Assembly: GCF_034120055.1 (NCBI RefSeq)
Contig: NZ_CP139368.1
Coordinates: 3,472,001-3,536,000 of the forward strand
Source of the DNA: Microbacterium rhizosphaerae
Lineage (GTDB): Bacteria; Actinomycetota; Actinomycetes; Actinomycetales; Microbacteriaceae
Direction: 5' to 3'
DNA length: 64,000 nucleotides
Both the position numbers and the translations under genes were made by a program. This document shows positions 32,173 to 41,812 of the stretch, piece by piece (the stretch's first letter is position 1; each line of letters opens with the position of its first letter). Below the pieces are notes generated by a model. It had not been told where the DNA came from. It searched no databases and worked only from the letters and a program-made list of their open reading frames with translations.

Positions 32173-32805
32173 ATGCGCGTCCACATCGCCGACCACCCCC
32201 TCATCACCCACAAGCTCACGGTGCTGCGCGACCAGCGCACGCCGTCGCCGGTGTTCCGCCAGCTCACCGAGGAGCTCGTGACCCTGCTCGCCTACGAGGC
32301 GACACGCAACGTGCGGGTCACGCCGGTGGACATCCAGACGCCCGTGACCGCGACGACCGGCGTGCGCATCGGGGAACCGCGGCCGCTGGTCGTCCCTATC
32401 CTGCGGGCGGGACTCGGGATGCTCGAGGGCATGGTCAAGCTCCTCCCGACCGCGGAGGTCGGCTTCCTCGGGATGGTGCGCAACGAGGAGACGCTCGAGC
32501 CGTCGACGTACGCGGAGCGCCTGCCCGACGATCTCAGCGACCGCCAGTGCTTCGTGCTCGACCCGATGCTGGCCACCGGCGGATCGCTCGGCGCCGCCAT
32601 CGATTTCCTCTTCAAGCGAGGCGCTCAGGATGTCACGGCCATCTGCATCCTCGGCGCGCCCGAGGGTATCGCCGCCATCGAGCGGCAGGTCGGCGACCGC
32701 GACGTGACGCTCGTCCTGGGCGCTCGCGACGAGCGCCTCAACGAGAAGGGCTACATCGTGCCCGGGCTCGGCGACGCAGGCGACCGTCTCTACGGCACCG
32801 TCTGA
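32173..32805 (+). CDS. upp: Uracil phosphoribosyltransferase
   Basis: 210 residues. It makes UMP from uracil and PRPP in pyrimidine salvage. [25 protein letters not shown] is the usual N-terminus. The PRPP loop is [16 protein letters not shown], and the uracil-binding C-terminus ends [12 protein letters not shown]. The ATG at 32173 is chosen because TACCCT ends exactly 6 bases upstream. A GTG at 32167 lies in frame but would fall at or before the transcript start. The 3' end overlaps the converging decarboxylase gene by 16 bases. Confidence 0.95.
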   Translation: MRVHIADHPLITHKLTVLRDQRTPSPVFRQLTEELVTLLAYEATRNVRVTPVDIQTPVTATTGVRIGEPRPLVVPILRAGLGMLEGMVKLLPTAEVGFLGMVRNEETLEPSTYAERLPDDLSDRQCFVLDPMLATGGSLGAAIDFLFKRGAQDVTAICILGAPEGIAAIERQVGDRDVTLVLGARDERLNEKGYIVPGLGDAGDRLYGTV

Positions 32806-34025
32806 GGCGGGGGCTGCAGCACCGGCGCGATCGGCACGGTCGCAACGGGCGCCGGCCGGTCGGCGAGCACGGCGATCGGCGTCGGCGGTCGGCCGTTGAA
32901 CCGGGACGACGTGACGCTGGTGTACGCCCCCATCACCGGGCTGACGAGCAGGTCGCCGGGTGCGAGTTCCGGCAGGTCGAGCTCGCGACCGATGACGTCG
33001 GACGAGTCGCAGGTGGGCCCGGCGACGGTCGCGATCATGCGCGCTCCCGCGTCCCGAGCCGCGAGGTCGCGCACGGCGAACACCGGCGGGTGGACATCCT
33101 CGGTGAGCACGTTGGAGTACGAGCCGTACAGCCCGTCGTCCACGTAGTACCAGCGGCCGTCGGGCCGGTCGGCGACCCCGACGACGCTCGTGACGAGCGT
33201 CATGGCCTCGGCGACCATGATCCGCCCGGGTTCCGCGATGATGTCGAGCTCGTGGGCGCGGGGCTCGAGCAGCGGGCGGATGGCGGCGGCCACCTCCTCC
33301 AGTGTCGCGACCGGCGCGTCGTAGGCCACGGGGAACCCGCCGCCGATGTCGAGCACGTCGAAGCGCACCGGCAGGGCGCGCTCGAGCTCGTCCATCAGGT
33401 CGAGCGTCTGCGCCACGGCGCCGGCGAACCGCCGGGCGTCATCGAGCTGGCTGCCGACATGGAAGCTGAAGCCGGCGATCGGCACGCCGACTGTGAGCGC
33501 ATGCTCGACGAGAGCGCGGGCCGCGGACGGCGCGACCCCGAACTTGCTCGACAGGTCGCTGCCCGCGTGCGGGCTGCGGTACGCGAGCCGGACCAGCAGC
33601 CGCACACCCTCGGCTCCGCGGAACTTCTCGAGCTCGCACACGCTGTCGACGACGAAGGTGCGGATGCCGGCATCCATCGCCCGTTCGATCTCCTCGGGCT
33701 TCTTGACCGGATGCGTGTCGATGATCTGCCCCGGCTCGACGCCGCGGGCCAGCACGCCGGCGAGCTCCTCGCTCGTGGCGATGTCGAATCCGCCGCCCTC
33801 GTCGCTCAGGGCGTCGATGACCGCGGGATGCGCGAGCGCCTTGACCGCGTAGTGGAAGCGCACGAACGGCAGGGCGGCACGCAGCCGGCGGTGCTGGAGG
33901 CGCACGCGCTGCGGATCCAGGACGAGCAGCGGCGTGCCGAACTCGGTGAGGGCCTGGGCCGACCTGTGGAGGACGGCGGCCGCCTCACGCCGGCGCACGG
34001 CGAGCAGGCACTCGTGGCCGTTCAC
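32790..34025 (-). CDS. Type III PLP-dependent decarboxylase (ornithine/diamino acid type)
   Basis: 411 residues, GTG at 34025 with GGAGG 7 bases upstream. It has the alanine-racemase-like barrel of fold III decarboxylases: PLP Lys in [13 protein letters not shown], His in GFSFHVGSQ, Gly-rich loop DIGGGFPV, phosphate site [10 protein letters not shown], substrate and dimer residues [13 protein letters not shown] and the catalytic Cys motif [10 protein letters not shown]. The probable product is putrescine or a related polyamine, but ornithine, lysine or a carboxy-polyamine as substrate cannot be separated by eye. A Pro-rich tail ends the protein. Confidence 0.87.
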   Translation of the reverse strand: MNGHECLLAVRRREAAAVLHRSAQALTEFGTPLLVLDPQRVRLQHRRLRAALPFVRFHYAVKALAHPAVIDALSDEGGGFDIATSEELAGVLARGVEPGQIIDTHPVKKPEEIERAMDAGIRTFVVDSVCELEKFRGAEGVRLLVRLAYRSPHAGSDLSSKFGVAPSAARALVEHALTVGVPIAGFSFHVGSQLDDARRFAGAVAQTLDLMDELERALPVRFDVLDIGGGFPVAYDAPVATLEEVAAAIRPLLEPRAHELDIIAEPGRIMVAEAMTLVTSVVGVADRPDGRWYYVDDGLYGSYSNVLTEDVHPPVFAVRDLAARDAGARMIATVAGPTCDSSDVIGRELDLPELAPGDLLVSPVMGAYTSVTSSRFNGRPPTPIAVLADRPAPVATVPIAPVLQPPPQTVP

Positions 34026-34128
34026 GATGCCGCCTCCGCGGCGGGCGATGTGCGCATCGCGTCTCCTCTGATCGCGCCGACTCGCGGCGATATCGAGGAG
34101 AGTGGATGCGCGCACCCTCTGATACGGG

Positions 34129-34428
34129 TCAGGGAGTGGCGCGGCGGCCGGTCTCCTGCTCCCAGAACTCGAGCTGCTGCGTGAGCGCCTTCGCCAGCTC
34201 GAACACCTGCTCGGGCGGGATGCGGATGCGGCTCACGACCCGCGCCGGGACGACGGCGACCCGTTCGCCGTCGCTCGTGTCCTGCTCCCGCGGCGGCTGG
34301 GCCAGCGTGACGAAGTCCATCACGAAGACCGCAGGCGTGTGCCACACGTTCGCGAAGTCGGCGTAGTTCCCCGCCACCACCTCCGGCGGGAGGTCGATCT
34401 CGAACTGCGGGGGAAGCTCGTCTGGCAT
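34129..34428 (-). CDS. DUF3467 family protein
   Basis: 99 residues, ATG with GAGGAG upstream. The sequence LPPEVVAGNYADFANVWHTPAVFVMDFVTL... VVSRIRIPPEQVFELAKALTQQLEFWE matches the small DUF3467 family, conserved in bacteria without known function. The pattern of a beta strand pair, then helix, is visible. It lies upstream of the decarboxylase in the same direction with a gap of about 100 bases, so co-transcription is possible. Confidence 0.85.
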   Translation of the reverse strand: MPDELPPQFEIDLPPEVVAGNYADFANVWHTPAVFVMDFVTLAQPPREQDTSDGERVAVVPARVVSRIRIPPEQVFELAKALTQQLEFWEQETGRRATP

Positions 34429-34492
34429 GGCCGCTCCTCGGGGCTGCGCTGCACGTGACCCAACGCCAATTCGGATCGTCGGTCTCGAGAGT

Positions 34493-37400
34493 CTACGCGG
34501 GAAGGGTGACGCCGAGGTGGAGCGATGTCGCGGCCTCCGCGGCCCCCGTGGCGTCCTCGTCGACGAGTCTCGCGAACCCGCTCAGGCGTGCCACGCCGTC
34601 GGGTGTGCGCGGCAGGTCGTCGAGGATCCCGGGCGCGTACACGACGTAGGCCGTGTGCTTCGCGCGTGAGATCGCGACGTTGATGCGATTGCGAAGGAGC
34701 AGGAACTCGAGGCCGCGCGGCGCATCCCGCCCGCTCGAGGCGGCGAGCGAGAGGATCGCGACCGCCGCCTCCTGTCCCTGGAATCGGTCGACCGTGCCGA
34801 CCGGCACATCGCCGAATCCGGCGGCGGCGAGAGCCTGCTCCACGAGCACCTGCTGAGCGTTGTACGGCGTGACGACGATCACGTCGCTCGAGGCCAGCGG
34901 CCGCGGCGGCAACGCGCCGTCATCGGAGACGTCCGTCCAGGCGCGCCCGACGACCGAGCGCACGAGCTCGACGACGACGGCCGCCTCCTCCGGCGACGCG
35001 GTGGAGTTGCCGTGGTGGCGCACCGGCACCGGAATCACGCCCGGCTCGATGCCCTCGAGGCTCCGCAGGGCGGTGCACGGGTGCGCCTCGAGCTCGCCGT
35101 CGTATGACAGGCGCGACACGGCTTCGGCGACGGCGGGATGCATGCGGCGCGACTGCGGGAGGAAGAATCCTTCGTCCGGCGCGACCACGTCGGCGCCGTC
35201 CATCACCCAGCCGAGCGCCGACGTGTCGACGGGGGCCGGATGCGTCCCCTGGCTGACCTGTGGCAGCTGCTGCGGGTCTCCGAGCAGGAGCAGTCGCTTC
35301 GCGGCGAGCGAGACCGCGATCGTCGAGGCCAGCGAGAACTGCCCGGCCTCGTCGATCACGAGGAGGTCGAGACTTCCCCGCGGGATGCGACCCTCGTGCG
35401 CGAAGTCCCAGGCGGTGCCGCCGACGACGAACCCCGTCGCCGCACGCTCTTCGGCGAAGGCGCGGATGCCGTTCTTCTGCAGAGGGGTGAACGACAGCGG
35501 TGCGTCCCCCTCGGCCCGCGCCGATTTCGGCGCCTTGCCGACGAGCCCCGCGTCGAGGCCCGCCGCCACCACGCGGTCGAGGAGGTTCTCGACCACGGCG
35601 TGCGACTGCGCGACGACGCCGATGCGGTACTGCCGCTCGGCGACGAGCCGCGCGATCACGTGCGAGCCGACGTAGGTCTTGCCCGTGCCGGGAGGACCCT
35701 GCACCGGCAGGTAGCTGTGGTCGAGGTCGGCGACGGCCTCGACGATCGCATCGACTCCGGCCGTGCCGCCGTCGTACGCCGTGGCGCGGAAGCCGCCGCT
35801 TCGGGTTCGCGGAGGCCGGCGCAGGAGGATGTCGGTCGCCGGGTCGAACGGCAGCGCGGGCGCGGACTGGATGAGCGTGTCCGCCCACGCGTCGATGGCC
35901 TTCTGCTGGTTGAGCGCCTGGGGCGGGGCCGCGGGTGCGAGGGCGACGGGAAGGTCGCTCCACGTCTCGCCGTCGACGGCGAACTCCTCGACGACCGCCC
36001 CGTCGTCGAGCTCCTCGACCACGGTGACGCCGTGTGCCGCGTGGATCCAGCGGGGCGACGCATCCACGAAGAACGGCGCAGGAAGCTCGTAGACCGCGAA
36101 CGGATTCACCCCCTCGCGCAGCTGCGTGCCCGGTGCGAGCTCGCCGCGCAGCTCGACGATCCGTCGCAGCGCGCGCGACCGGCCCTCGTCAGGAACGTGC
36201 CAGTCGGTCACCACGCGGCTGCGCGCCGCGTCCACGGCGAGCGTGTCGCGCGTCTCCTCCCACACCGACAGCGGCTCGCGGAGGCGCTGGAAGTGGCTCG
36301 CCCAGAACGTCTTCGCCTCGCGCGGGTAGTAGTCGATCGCGGCGGCCGCAAGCTTCAGCGCCTGCGCCTCGCGCTCATCCGCCGACAGCGCCATGGTCTC
36401 GAGGAAGCCGGCGTGCGGCGACGGCTCGTACACGCGCTCGGCCGCATCGACGTCTCCGGCGGGACGCAGGCCCGCCTCGCGGGCGCGATCGACGAGCCAG
36501 TCGCGCAGACGGCGGGTCGAGACGCAGTCGTAGCGGTTGTAGTCGGCCAGGTCGTCGAGGATCACCTGGGCCGCCGCATCCTGCCCGTTCTCGCCCAGAG
36601 CGCGCGCCTCGACGTAGCGCTCGATCGACACATCGCCCTTCTGGACGTCGCTCGTGCGCACCTCGTCGCCCATGTAGAGCGGCTCGAGCTTCTTGATCGA
36701 GTACGAACGCGATCCGACGCGCAGCGCGCGACGCACCACCGGGTAGAGGTCGACGAAGACCCCCTCGCGCAGCAGCCGGTCGATGTCGCGCTCGCACACC
36801 CCGTGCCGGGCGGCCATCGCCACCAGGTGTGCCGTCTCGTACGGCGCGTAGTGGTAGATGTGCATGCCGGGATGCTGCTGCCGCCGCAGATTCACGATCT
36901 CGACGAAGGTCTCGAGCGCCGTCTTCTCGTCGGCGAACGTGTGCGCCCACAGCGCCGTGTACTGCTCACGCATGTCGACCCACCCGAAGAGGTAGTCGAT
37001 GCCCCACACCGCGGGGTCGCTCTCGGTGTAGAGCGGGTCGCCCTCGAAGTCGAAGAAGATGTCGCCGTGGTCGGGACGCGGCAGCGCGCCCAGGGCCTGC
37101 GGCAGCACGACCTCGTACGTGGGGGCGATCGCATCGGTCGCCTCGGACCGCAGCTGCAGGCGCGCCTGCGTCCGGAGCATCGCGAACGTGTCGGGGTTCA
37201 TGCGCTCGGGTCCGGCGGGAGCGTCCGCGAGCGCGTCGATCGTCGTGATGCCCGCGTCGCGCAGGCGCGCGCGCTGCACCGGGCGCATGCCCGCCACGAG
37301 CAGGAGGTCACGGGATGCCTCGACCTCCGCCTCGCACGTCGCGCAGCGTCCGCACGCGACGACGCCCAGCTCGCCGCGCTCGTCGGCCCACGCGATCGGC

Positions 37401-38164
37401 GGGTAGTGCGCACCGAGGTCGATGCGGCGATCCGCGATGAGGGCGCGCAGACGGGCGCGCCGCAGCCGGAAGGTCGGCAGCAGGTCGTCGACCTCGTGGA
37501 CGCTCGTGGTGCCGTCGCCGAGGAGGAGCTCGACCCTGTCGGCGCGTGGCACGCCGAGGCGATCGAGCTGGTCGACGTAGGCCGCGAGCTGCATCAGCGC
37601 CGTCACCCGCGCATGACGGGCGAGCTTGGAATCCTGGACCACCCACCGCGGCCCGGTCTGCGAGCCCGCCCCGGTCCCTGAGCCCGCCCCGGTCTGCGAG
37701 CCCGTCCCGGTCCCTGAGCCCACCCCGGTCCCTGAGCCCACCCCGGTCCCTGAGCCCACCCCGGTCCCTGAGCCCGTCGAAGGGTCGCGCACGAGGAAGT
37801 CGGCGAAGCCGACGAACTCCGGTGTCGCGAACGCCGCCTGGTAGACGACGGCGGCATCGGAGGCGAGCGCCGCATCCGTCAGACGCACCGCGAGGTCGAG
37901 GGCCTCGGCATCCGACGAGCGCGTCTGCGGGATCTCGATCACGCGGTCGCCGAACTCGGTCTCGTAGCGGGCGAGCACCCGCCGCTCGTGCGCGTCGCCG
38001 AGACGGCCGGCGCGGGCGAGCGTCGCATCCTCCGGATCCTCCACCGGGGCGACGCGCCCGAGCTTCGCGTCGATCGCGCGCAGCCAAGCGAACTCGCACT
38101 CCGCGGCGGCCTTGAGGTCGCTCGCGCTCCACACGATCCGGCGGTCGGCCTCGATGTATCTCAC
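34493..38164 (-). CDS. TM0106-type RecB-like nuclease fused to a superfamily 1 helicase
   Basis: 1223 residues with a GTG start. The first half is a TM0106/RecB-like nuclease: N-terminal KAAAECEFAWLRAID, a Cys cluster CGRCATCEAEVEASRDLLLV (candidate Fe-S ligands), helix-hairpin-helix-like region (ALRDAGITTIDALADAPAGP), then DIFFDFEGDP and YHYAPYETAHL with DEDDh/RNase-H-like acidic residues. The second half is a DNA2/NAM7-type helicase with Walker A GPPGTGKTYVG near residue 826, DEAGQF Walker B, GDPQQLPQ and a C-terminal VDRFQGQEA. It probably processes DNA or RNA ends in repair. Residues 128-170 are a Gly/Ser/Thr insert from an 18-bp tandem repeat. A minus TACTGT box (38176-38171) is 6 bases before the start. 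Confidence 0.85.
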   Translation of the reverse strand: MRYIEADRRIVWSASDLKAAAECEFAWLRAIDAKLGRVAPVEDPEDATLARAGRLGDAHERRVLARYETEFGDRVIEIPQTRSSDAEALDLAVRLTDAALASDAAVVYQAAFATPEFVGFADFLVRDPSTGSGTGVGSGTGVGSGTGVGSGTGTGSQTGAGSGTGAGSQTGPRWVVQDSKLARHARVTALMQLAAYVDQLDRLGVPRADRVELLLGDGTTSVHEVDDLLPTFRLRRARLRALIADRRIDLGAHYPPIAWADERGELGVVACGRCATCEAEVEASRDLLLVAGMRPVQRARLRDAGITTIDALADAPAGPERMNPDTFAMLRTQARLQLRSEATDAIAPTYEVVLPQALGALPRPDHGDIFFDFEGDPLYTESDPAVWGIDYLFGWVDMREQYTALWAHTFADEKTALETFVEIVNLRRQQHPGMHIYHYAPYETAHLVAMAARHGVCERDIDRLLREGVFVDLYPVVRRALRVGSRSYSIKKLEPLYMGDEVRTSDVQKGDVSIERYVEARALGENGQDAAAQVILDDLADYNRYDCVSTRRLRDWLVDRAREAGLRPAGDVDAAERVYEPSPHAGFLETMALSADEREAQALKLAAAAIDYYPREAKTFWASHFQRLREPLSVWEETRDTLAVDAARSRVVTDWHVPDEGRSRALRRIVELRGELAPGTQLREGVNPFAVYELPAPFFVDASPRWIHAAHGVTVVEELDDGAVVEEFAVDGETWSDLPVALAPAAPPQALNQQKAIDAWADTLIQSAPALPFDPATDILLRRPPRTRSGGFRATAYDGGTAGVDAIVEAVADLDHSYLPVQGPPGTGKTYVGSHVIARLVAERQYRIGVVAQSHAVVENLLDRVVAAGLDAGLVGKAPKSARAEGDAPLSFTPLQKNGIRAFAEERAATGFVVGGTAWDFAHEGRIPRGSLDLLVIDEAGQFSLASTIAVSLAAKRLLLLGDPQQLPQVSQGTHPAPVDTSALGWVMDGADVVAPDEGFFLPQSRRMHPAVAEAVSRLSYDGELEAHPCTALRSLEGIEPGVIPVPVRHHGNSTASPEEAAVVVELVRSVVGRAWTDVSDDGALPPRPLASSDVIVVTPYNAQQVLVEQALAAAGFGDVPVGTVDRFQGQEAAVAILSLAASSGRDAPRGLEFLLLRNRINVAISRAKHTAYVVYAPGILDDLPRTPDGVARLSGFARLVDEDATGAAEAATSLHLGVTLPA
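37656..37781. repeat. 18-bp tandem repeat, seven units, inside the helicase gene
   Basis: Units of GTCCCTGAGCCCACCCCG (variants with GTCTGCGAG and CGCCCCG) begin at 37656 and run to 37781. The last unit continues as CCCTGAGCCCGTCGAAGGG, the dispersed repeat also seen in ccdA. On the coding strand the array reads as Gly-Ser-Gly-Thr-Gly-Val type hexapeptides, keeping frame because 18 is divisible by three. This is not a CRISPR array. Confidence 0.9.
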
Positions 38165-38249
38165 GCTTCGACAGTATCCGGGGTGGCGGACACGGTCGCC
38201 GCGCGGCGGTGCCCGGCGGGGCGTCCGGCGGGAATGCCAGACTGGACGG

Positions 38250-40304
38250 ATGAGCCTCGCGTACGAGAGCGCCTACCGGCACGGGTTCGCCCGCGTCGCG
38301 GCCTGCACGATCCCCGTCGCGATCGCGGACCCCGCGACGAACGCCGACGCCGTGCTCGCGGTCGCGCGGGAGTGCGATGCGGATGCCGTGGCCGTCGCCG
38401 TGTTCCCGGAGCTGTGCCTGACCGGCTACTCGATCGAGGACCTCTTCCTGCAGGACGTCGTGATCGATGCCACGGTGGCCGCGATCGAGCGCCTGGTCGT
38501 CGCATCCACGGAACTGCTTCCGGTGCTCGTGGTCGGCGCCCCGCTGCGACATCGCAATCGCCTGTACAACTGCGCGGTCGTCATCCATCGCGGCGAGATC
38601 CTCGGCGTCGCGCCGAAGTCGTACCTGCCCACCTACCGGGAGTTCTACGAGCGGCGCTGGTTCGCGCCAGGAGACGACCTGGCGGGCGACGACATCACGA
38701 TCGGCGAGCGGCAGGCGCCGTTCGGCCCCGACCTCCTGTTCCGTGCGCGGGATGTCCCGGGGCTCGTCGTCCACGTCGAGGTGTGCGAGGACATGTGGGT
38801 CCCGGTTCCGCCGTCCTCAACTGCGGCTCTCGCGGGCGCCACCGTGCTCGTGAACATCTCCGGCAGCCCCATCACGATCGCACGCGCCGACGACCGCGCC
38901 CTCCTGTGCCGCGCGCAGTCGCTTCGCGCGAACGCCGCCTATGTCTACGCGGCGGCGGGCCTCGGCGAATCGACGAACGACGTCTCGTGGGACGGCCAGA
39001 CCATGGTCTTCGAGGCCGGCCGGCTGCTCGCCGAGTCGGAGCGCTTCCCCGACGGCCCGCGCCGCTCGGTCGCGGACGTGGATCTCGACCTGCTGCGGCA
39101 GGAGCGCATCCGCACGGGAACCTTCGACGACAACCGCCGCACGATCCGTCCCGAGACCCGCACCGTGCACTTCCGCCTCGACCCGCCCACGGGCGACGTC
39201 GGACTGCGGCGGCGCCTCGACCGGTTCCCGTTCGTGCCCGACGACCCGGCCCGTCTCGCGCAGGACTGCTACGAGGCGTTCAACATCCAGGTCTCGGGAC
39301 TCCTGCAGCGCATGCGCGCGATCGGCAACCCGAAGCCCGTCATCGGAGTGTCCGGCGGCCTCGACTCGACCCACGCGCTGCTGGTCGTCGCCCGCGCGAT
39401 GGACCGCCTCGGCCGGCCGCGCAGCGACATCCTGGCGTACACGATGCCCGGCTTCGCGACCTCGTCGCACACGAAGTCGAACGCCATCGCCCTGGCCGAG
39501 GCCATGGGAGCGACCATCGAGACGATCGACATCACGGAGCCGGCGACCGCGATCCTGCACGGCATCCACCATCCGTACGCCGGCGGCGAACCGGTGTACG
39601 ACGTGACGTTCGAGAACGTGCAGGCCGGCGTGCGAACCGACCTGCTGTTCCGCCTGGCGAACCAGAACGGCGGGATCGTCATCGGCACGTCCGATCTCTC
39701 CGAGCTCGCGCTCGGGTGGGCGACCTACGGCGTCGGCGACCACATGAGCCACTACGGTGTGAACGCCGGCGTGCCGAAGACGCTGATCCAGCACATCATC
39801 CGGTGGGTCGTCGCGCATCGCGAGGGCGTCTCGGACGAGGCCGCCGCCGTGCTGCAGTCGGTGCTCGACACGGAGATCAGCCCCGAGCTCGTGCCCCCGG
39901 GTCCGGACGGCGCCGTGCAGTCCACGGAGCAGTCGATCGGTCCGTACGCACTGCACGACTTCACGCTGTTCCACGTGCTGCGCCGGGGCTACCGGCCGTC
40001 GAAGATCGCCTTCCTCGCCGAGCACGCGTGGCGGGATGCCACCTCCGGCGACTGGCCCCCCGGCTACCCGGAGAAGGACCACCGCGCGTACGACCGCGCC
40101 GAGATCGTCGAGTGGATGCGGGTCTTCCTCCGCCGCTTCTTCGGCTTCGCGCAGTTCAAGCGCTCAGCCGTGCCGAACGCCCCGAAGGTGTCGCCGGCCG
40201 GCTCGCTGTCGCCACGCGGCGACTGGCGTGCGCCCTCGGACGGCAACGCGCGGGCCTGGCTGGCCGAGCTCGACGGCATTCCCGCCGACGTCCCGACCGT
40301 CTGA
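38250..40304 (+). CDS. nadE: Glutamine-dependent NAD+ synthetase
   Basis: 684 residues. It amidates nicotinate adenine dinucleotide to NAD+, using ammonia from glutamine. The N-terminal nitrilase-type glutaminase shows the Glu-Lys-Cys triad in VFPELCLTGYS, APKSYLPTYREFYE and VHVEVCEDMW (Cys near residue 178). The C-terminal synthetase has the P-loop-like GVSGGLDSTHAL near residue 368, then SSHTKSNA and IGTSDLSELALGWATYG. The ATG at 38250 is chosen because CAGACT (38238-38243) ends 6 bases upstream, giving a probable leaderless mRNA. Its start is 85 bp from the divergent helicase gene. Confidence 0.95.
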   Translation: MSLAYESAYRHGFARVAACTIPVAIADPATNADAVLAVARECDADAVAVAVFPELCLTGYSIEDLFLQDVVIDATVAAIERLVVASTELLPVLVVGAPLRHRNRLYNCAVVIHRGEILGVAPKSYLPTYREFYERRWFAPGDDLAGDDITIGERQAPFGPDLLFRARDVPGLVVHVEVCEDMWVPVPPSSTAALAGATVLVNISGSPITIARADDRALLCRAQSLRANAAYVYAAAGLGESTNDVSWDGQTMVFEAGRLLAESERFPDGPRRSVADVDLDLLRQERIRTGTFDDNRRTIRPETRTVHFRLDPPTGDVGLRRRLDRFPFVPDDPARLAQDCYEAFNIQVSGLLQRMRAIGNPKPVIGVSGGLDSTHALLVVARAMDRLGRPRSDILAYTMPGFATSSHTKSNAIALAEAMGATIETIDITEPATAILHGIHHPYAGGEPVYDVTFENVQAGVRTDLLFRLANQNGGIVIGTSDLSELALGWATYGVGDHMSHYGVNAGVPKTLIQHIIRWVVAHREGVSDEAAAVLQSVLDTEISPELVPPGPDGAVQSTEQSIGPYALHDFTLFHVLRRGYRPSKIAFLAEHAWRDATSGDWPPGYPEKDHRAYDRAEIVEWMRVFLRRFFGFAQFKRSAVPNAPKVSPAGSLSPRGDWRAPSDGNARAWLAELDGIPADVPTV

Positions 40305-40374
40305 CCGGTAGCCGCTCGGCGCGGACCGCGCAAGACCCCGGGCGGCGACGGCGCGCGGGTGCAAGACTGGCCGC

Positions 40375-41808
40375 ATGGCGCGGAGTGCGACGGTCGTCGG
40401 CAGCGGCCCCAACGGACTGGCCGCAGCGGTCGCCCTCGCCCGCGCCGGATACCGGGTGCGGGTGCTCGAGGCGCAGCAGACCGCAGGCGGCGGCGTGCTC
40501 ACCAAGGGTCTGACGCTCCCCGGATTCCGGCACGACGTGTGCTCCGCCGTGCACCCCGCGGCGCACAGCTCGCCCTTCTTCCGCGCCTTCGGTCTCGACC
40601 GCATCGAGTGGATCCGGCCGGAGATATCGTTCGCACATCCGCTCGACGACGGCCGGGCGGCCATCGCGTGGCGCGACCTCGACCGCACCGCCGACGGCCT
40701 CGGCGCGGACGGCAGGGCATGGCGCTCCGTGATGCGCCCCCTGAACCGCGACCTCGAGGGAGTCGTCGATTTCACGGGCCATCAGCTGCTGCGGATGCCC
40801 CGGCATCCCCTCACGGCCGCGAGATTCGGGATGCGGGCACTCGAAGTGGGCACCCCCGCCATCCGGGGGACGTTCCGCACCGAAGAGGGCGCGGCCCTGT
40901 ACGCCGGCGTGGCCGCGCACGCGAATACCCGACTGATCTCGCTGGCGGCCTCGGGAGCGGCGCTGCTGCTCCTCGCGCACGCCCACTCGACAGGCTGGCC
41001 GTACCCCCGCGGCGGCGCGCAGGCGATCGCCGACGCGCTGATCGCCGACCTGCGCGCACACGGCGGCGACGTCGAGACCGGCCGGGATGTGCGCTCGCTC
41101 GCCGAGGTGAGAGACGACCTCGTCCTGCTCGACACCTCGCCGCGACTCCTGCTCACCGACCCCGACCTGCCCTCCGACTACGCACGGTCGCTCAGCCGGT
41201 ACCGCTACGGCCCGGCCGTCGCCAAGGTCGACTTCGCCCTGGACGGGCCGGTGCCGTGGTCGAATCCGGAGGTGGCGGCATCCCCCACCGTGCACGTCGG
41301 AGGCACGCTCGACGAGATCGAGGCGAGCGAGAGCGCGGTCGCCCACGGCCGCGTGACCGGGCAGCCGTACGTGCTCGTCGTGCAGCCATCCGTGCTGGAC
41401 CCGACGCGCGCACCCGAGGGCTCGGCGACGCTGTGGGCGTACATCCACGTGCCGCTGAACTCCCGGCTCGACCCGACGGAGCTCGTACTGACGCAGCTGG
41501 AGCGGTTCGCGCCCGGCATCCGCGACCGGGTGATCGCGGTGCACGCGACGTCCGCGGCGGACCGCGCGCAGCGCAATCCCGGAGAGATCGGCGGCGACAT
41601 CCTCGGCGGGTCGTTCACCCTCGCCCAGGCGCTGCGCCGTCCGGTCGTCTCGCGCACCCCGTGGCGCACCCCCCTGCCCGGCGTCTACCTGGCGTCGGCG
41701 TCCACGCCCCCCGGACCCGGCGTGAACGGACTCGCCGGCTGGCACGCGGCACGGCAGGCGCTGCACGACGCGGGCATCAAGGTCGAGCTCGGGGACCTCT
41801 TCGGGTGA
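40375..41808 (+). CDS. FAD-dependent oxidoreductase, phytoene-desaturase/PYROXD2-like
   Basis: 477 residues. An N-terminal dinucleotide site (TVVGSGPNGLAAAVALARAGYRVRVLEAQQTAGGG) and the C-terminal PGVYLASASTPPGPGVNGLAGWHAA define the amine oxidase/phytoene dehydrogenase-like family, close to the PYROXD2-type group. The substrate is unknown, and carotenoid genes are not nearby. A weak AAGACT box (40363-40368) ends 6 bases before the ATG. The next gene begins 4 bases after its stop, so the two are probably co-transcribed. Confidence 0.85.
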   Translation: MARSATVVGSGPNGLAAAVALARAGYRVRVLEAQQTAGGGVLTKGLTLPGFRHDVCSAVHPAAHSSPFFRAFGLDRIEWIRPEISFAHPLDDGRAAIAWRDLDRTADGLGADGRAWRSVMRPLNRDLEGVVDFTGHQLLRMPRHPLTAARFGMRALEVGTPAIRGTFRTEEGAALYAGVAAHANTRLISLAASGAALLLLAHAHSTGWPYPRGGAQAIADALIADLRAHGGDVETGRDVRSLAEVRDDLVLLDTSPRLLLTDPDLPSDYARSLSRYRYGPAVAKVDFALDGPVPWSNPEVAASPTVHVGGTLDEIEASESAVAHGRVTGQPYVLVVQPSVLDPTRAPEGSATLWAYIHVPLNSRLDPTELVLTQLERFAPGIRDRVIAVHATSAADRAQRNPGEIGGDILGGSFTLAQALRRPVVSRTPWRTPLPGVYLASASTPPGPGVNGLAGWHAARQALHDAGIKVELGDLFG

Positions 41809-41812
41809 CGTC

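Noticed and set aside
35138..37681. An 847-codon plus-strand frame over the helicase gene
   Set aside because: It is antisense to clear helicase and nuclease motifs (Walker A, DEAGQF, GDPQQLPQ) on the minus strand.
37656..37781. Regular repeats that could suggest a CRISPR array
   Set aside because: Units are contiguous with no spacers, 18 bp long, and keep the reading frame of the helicase gene.
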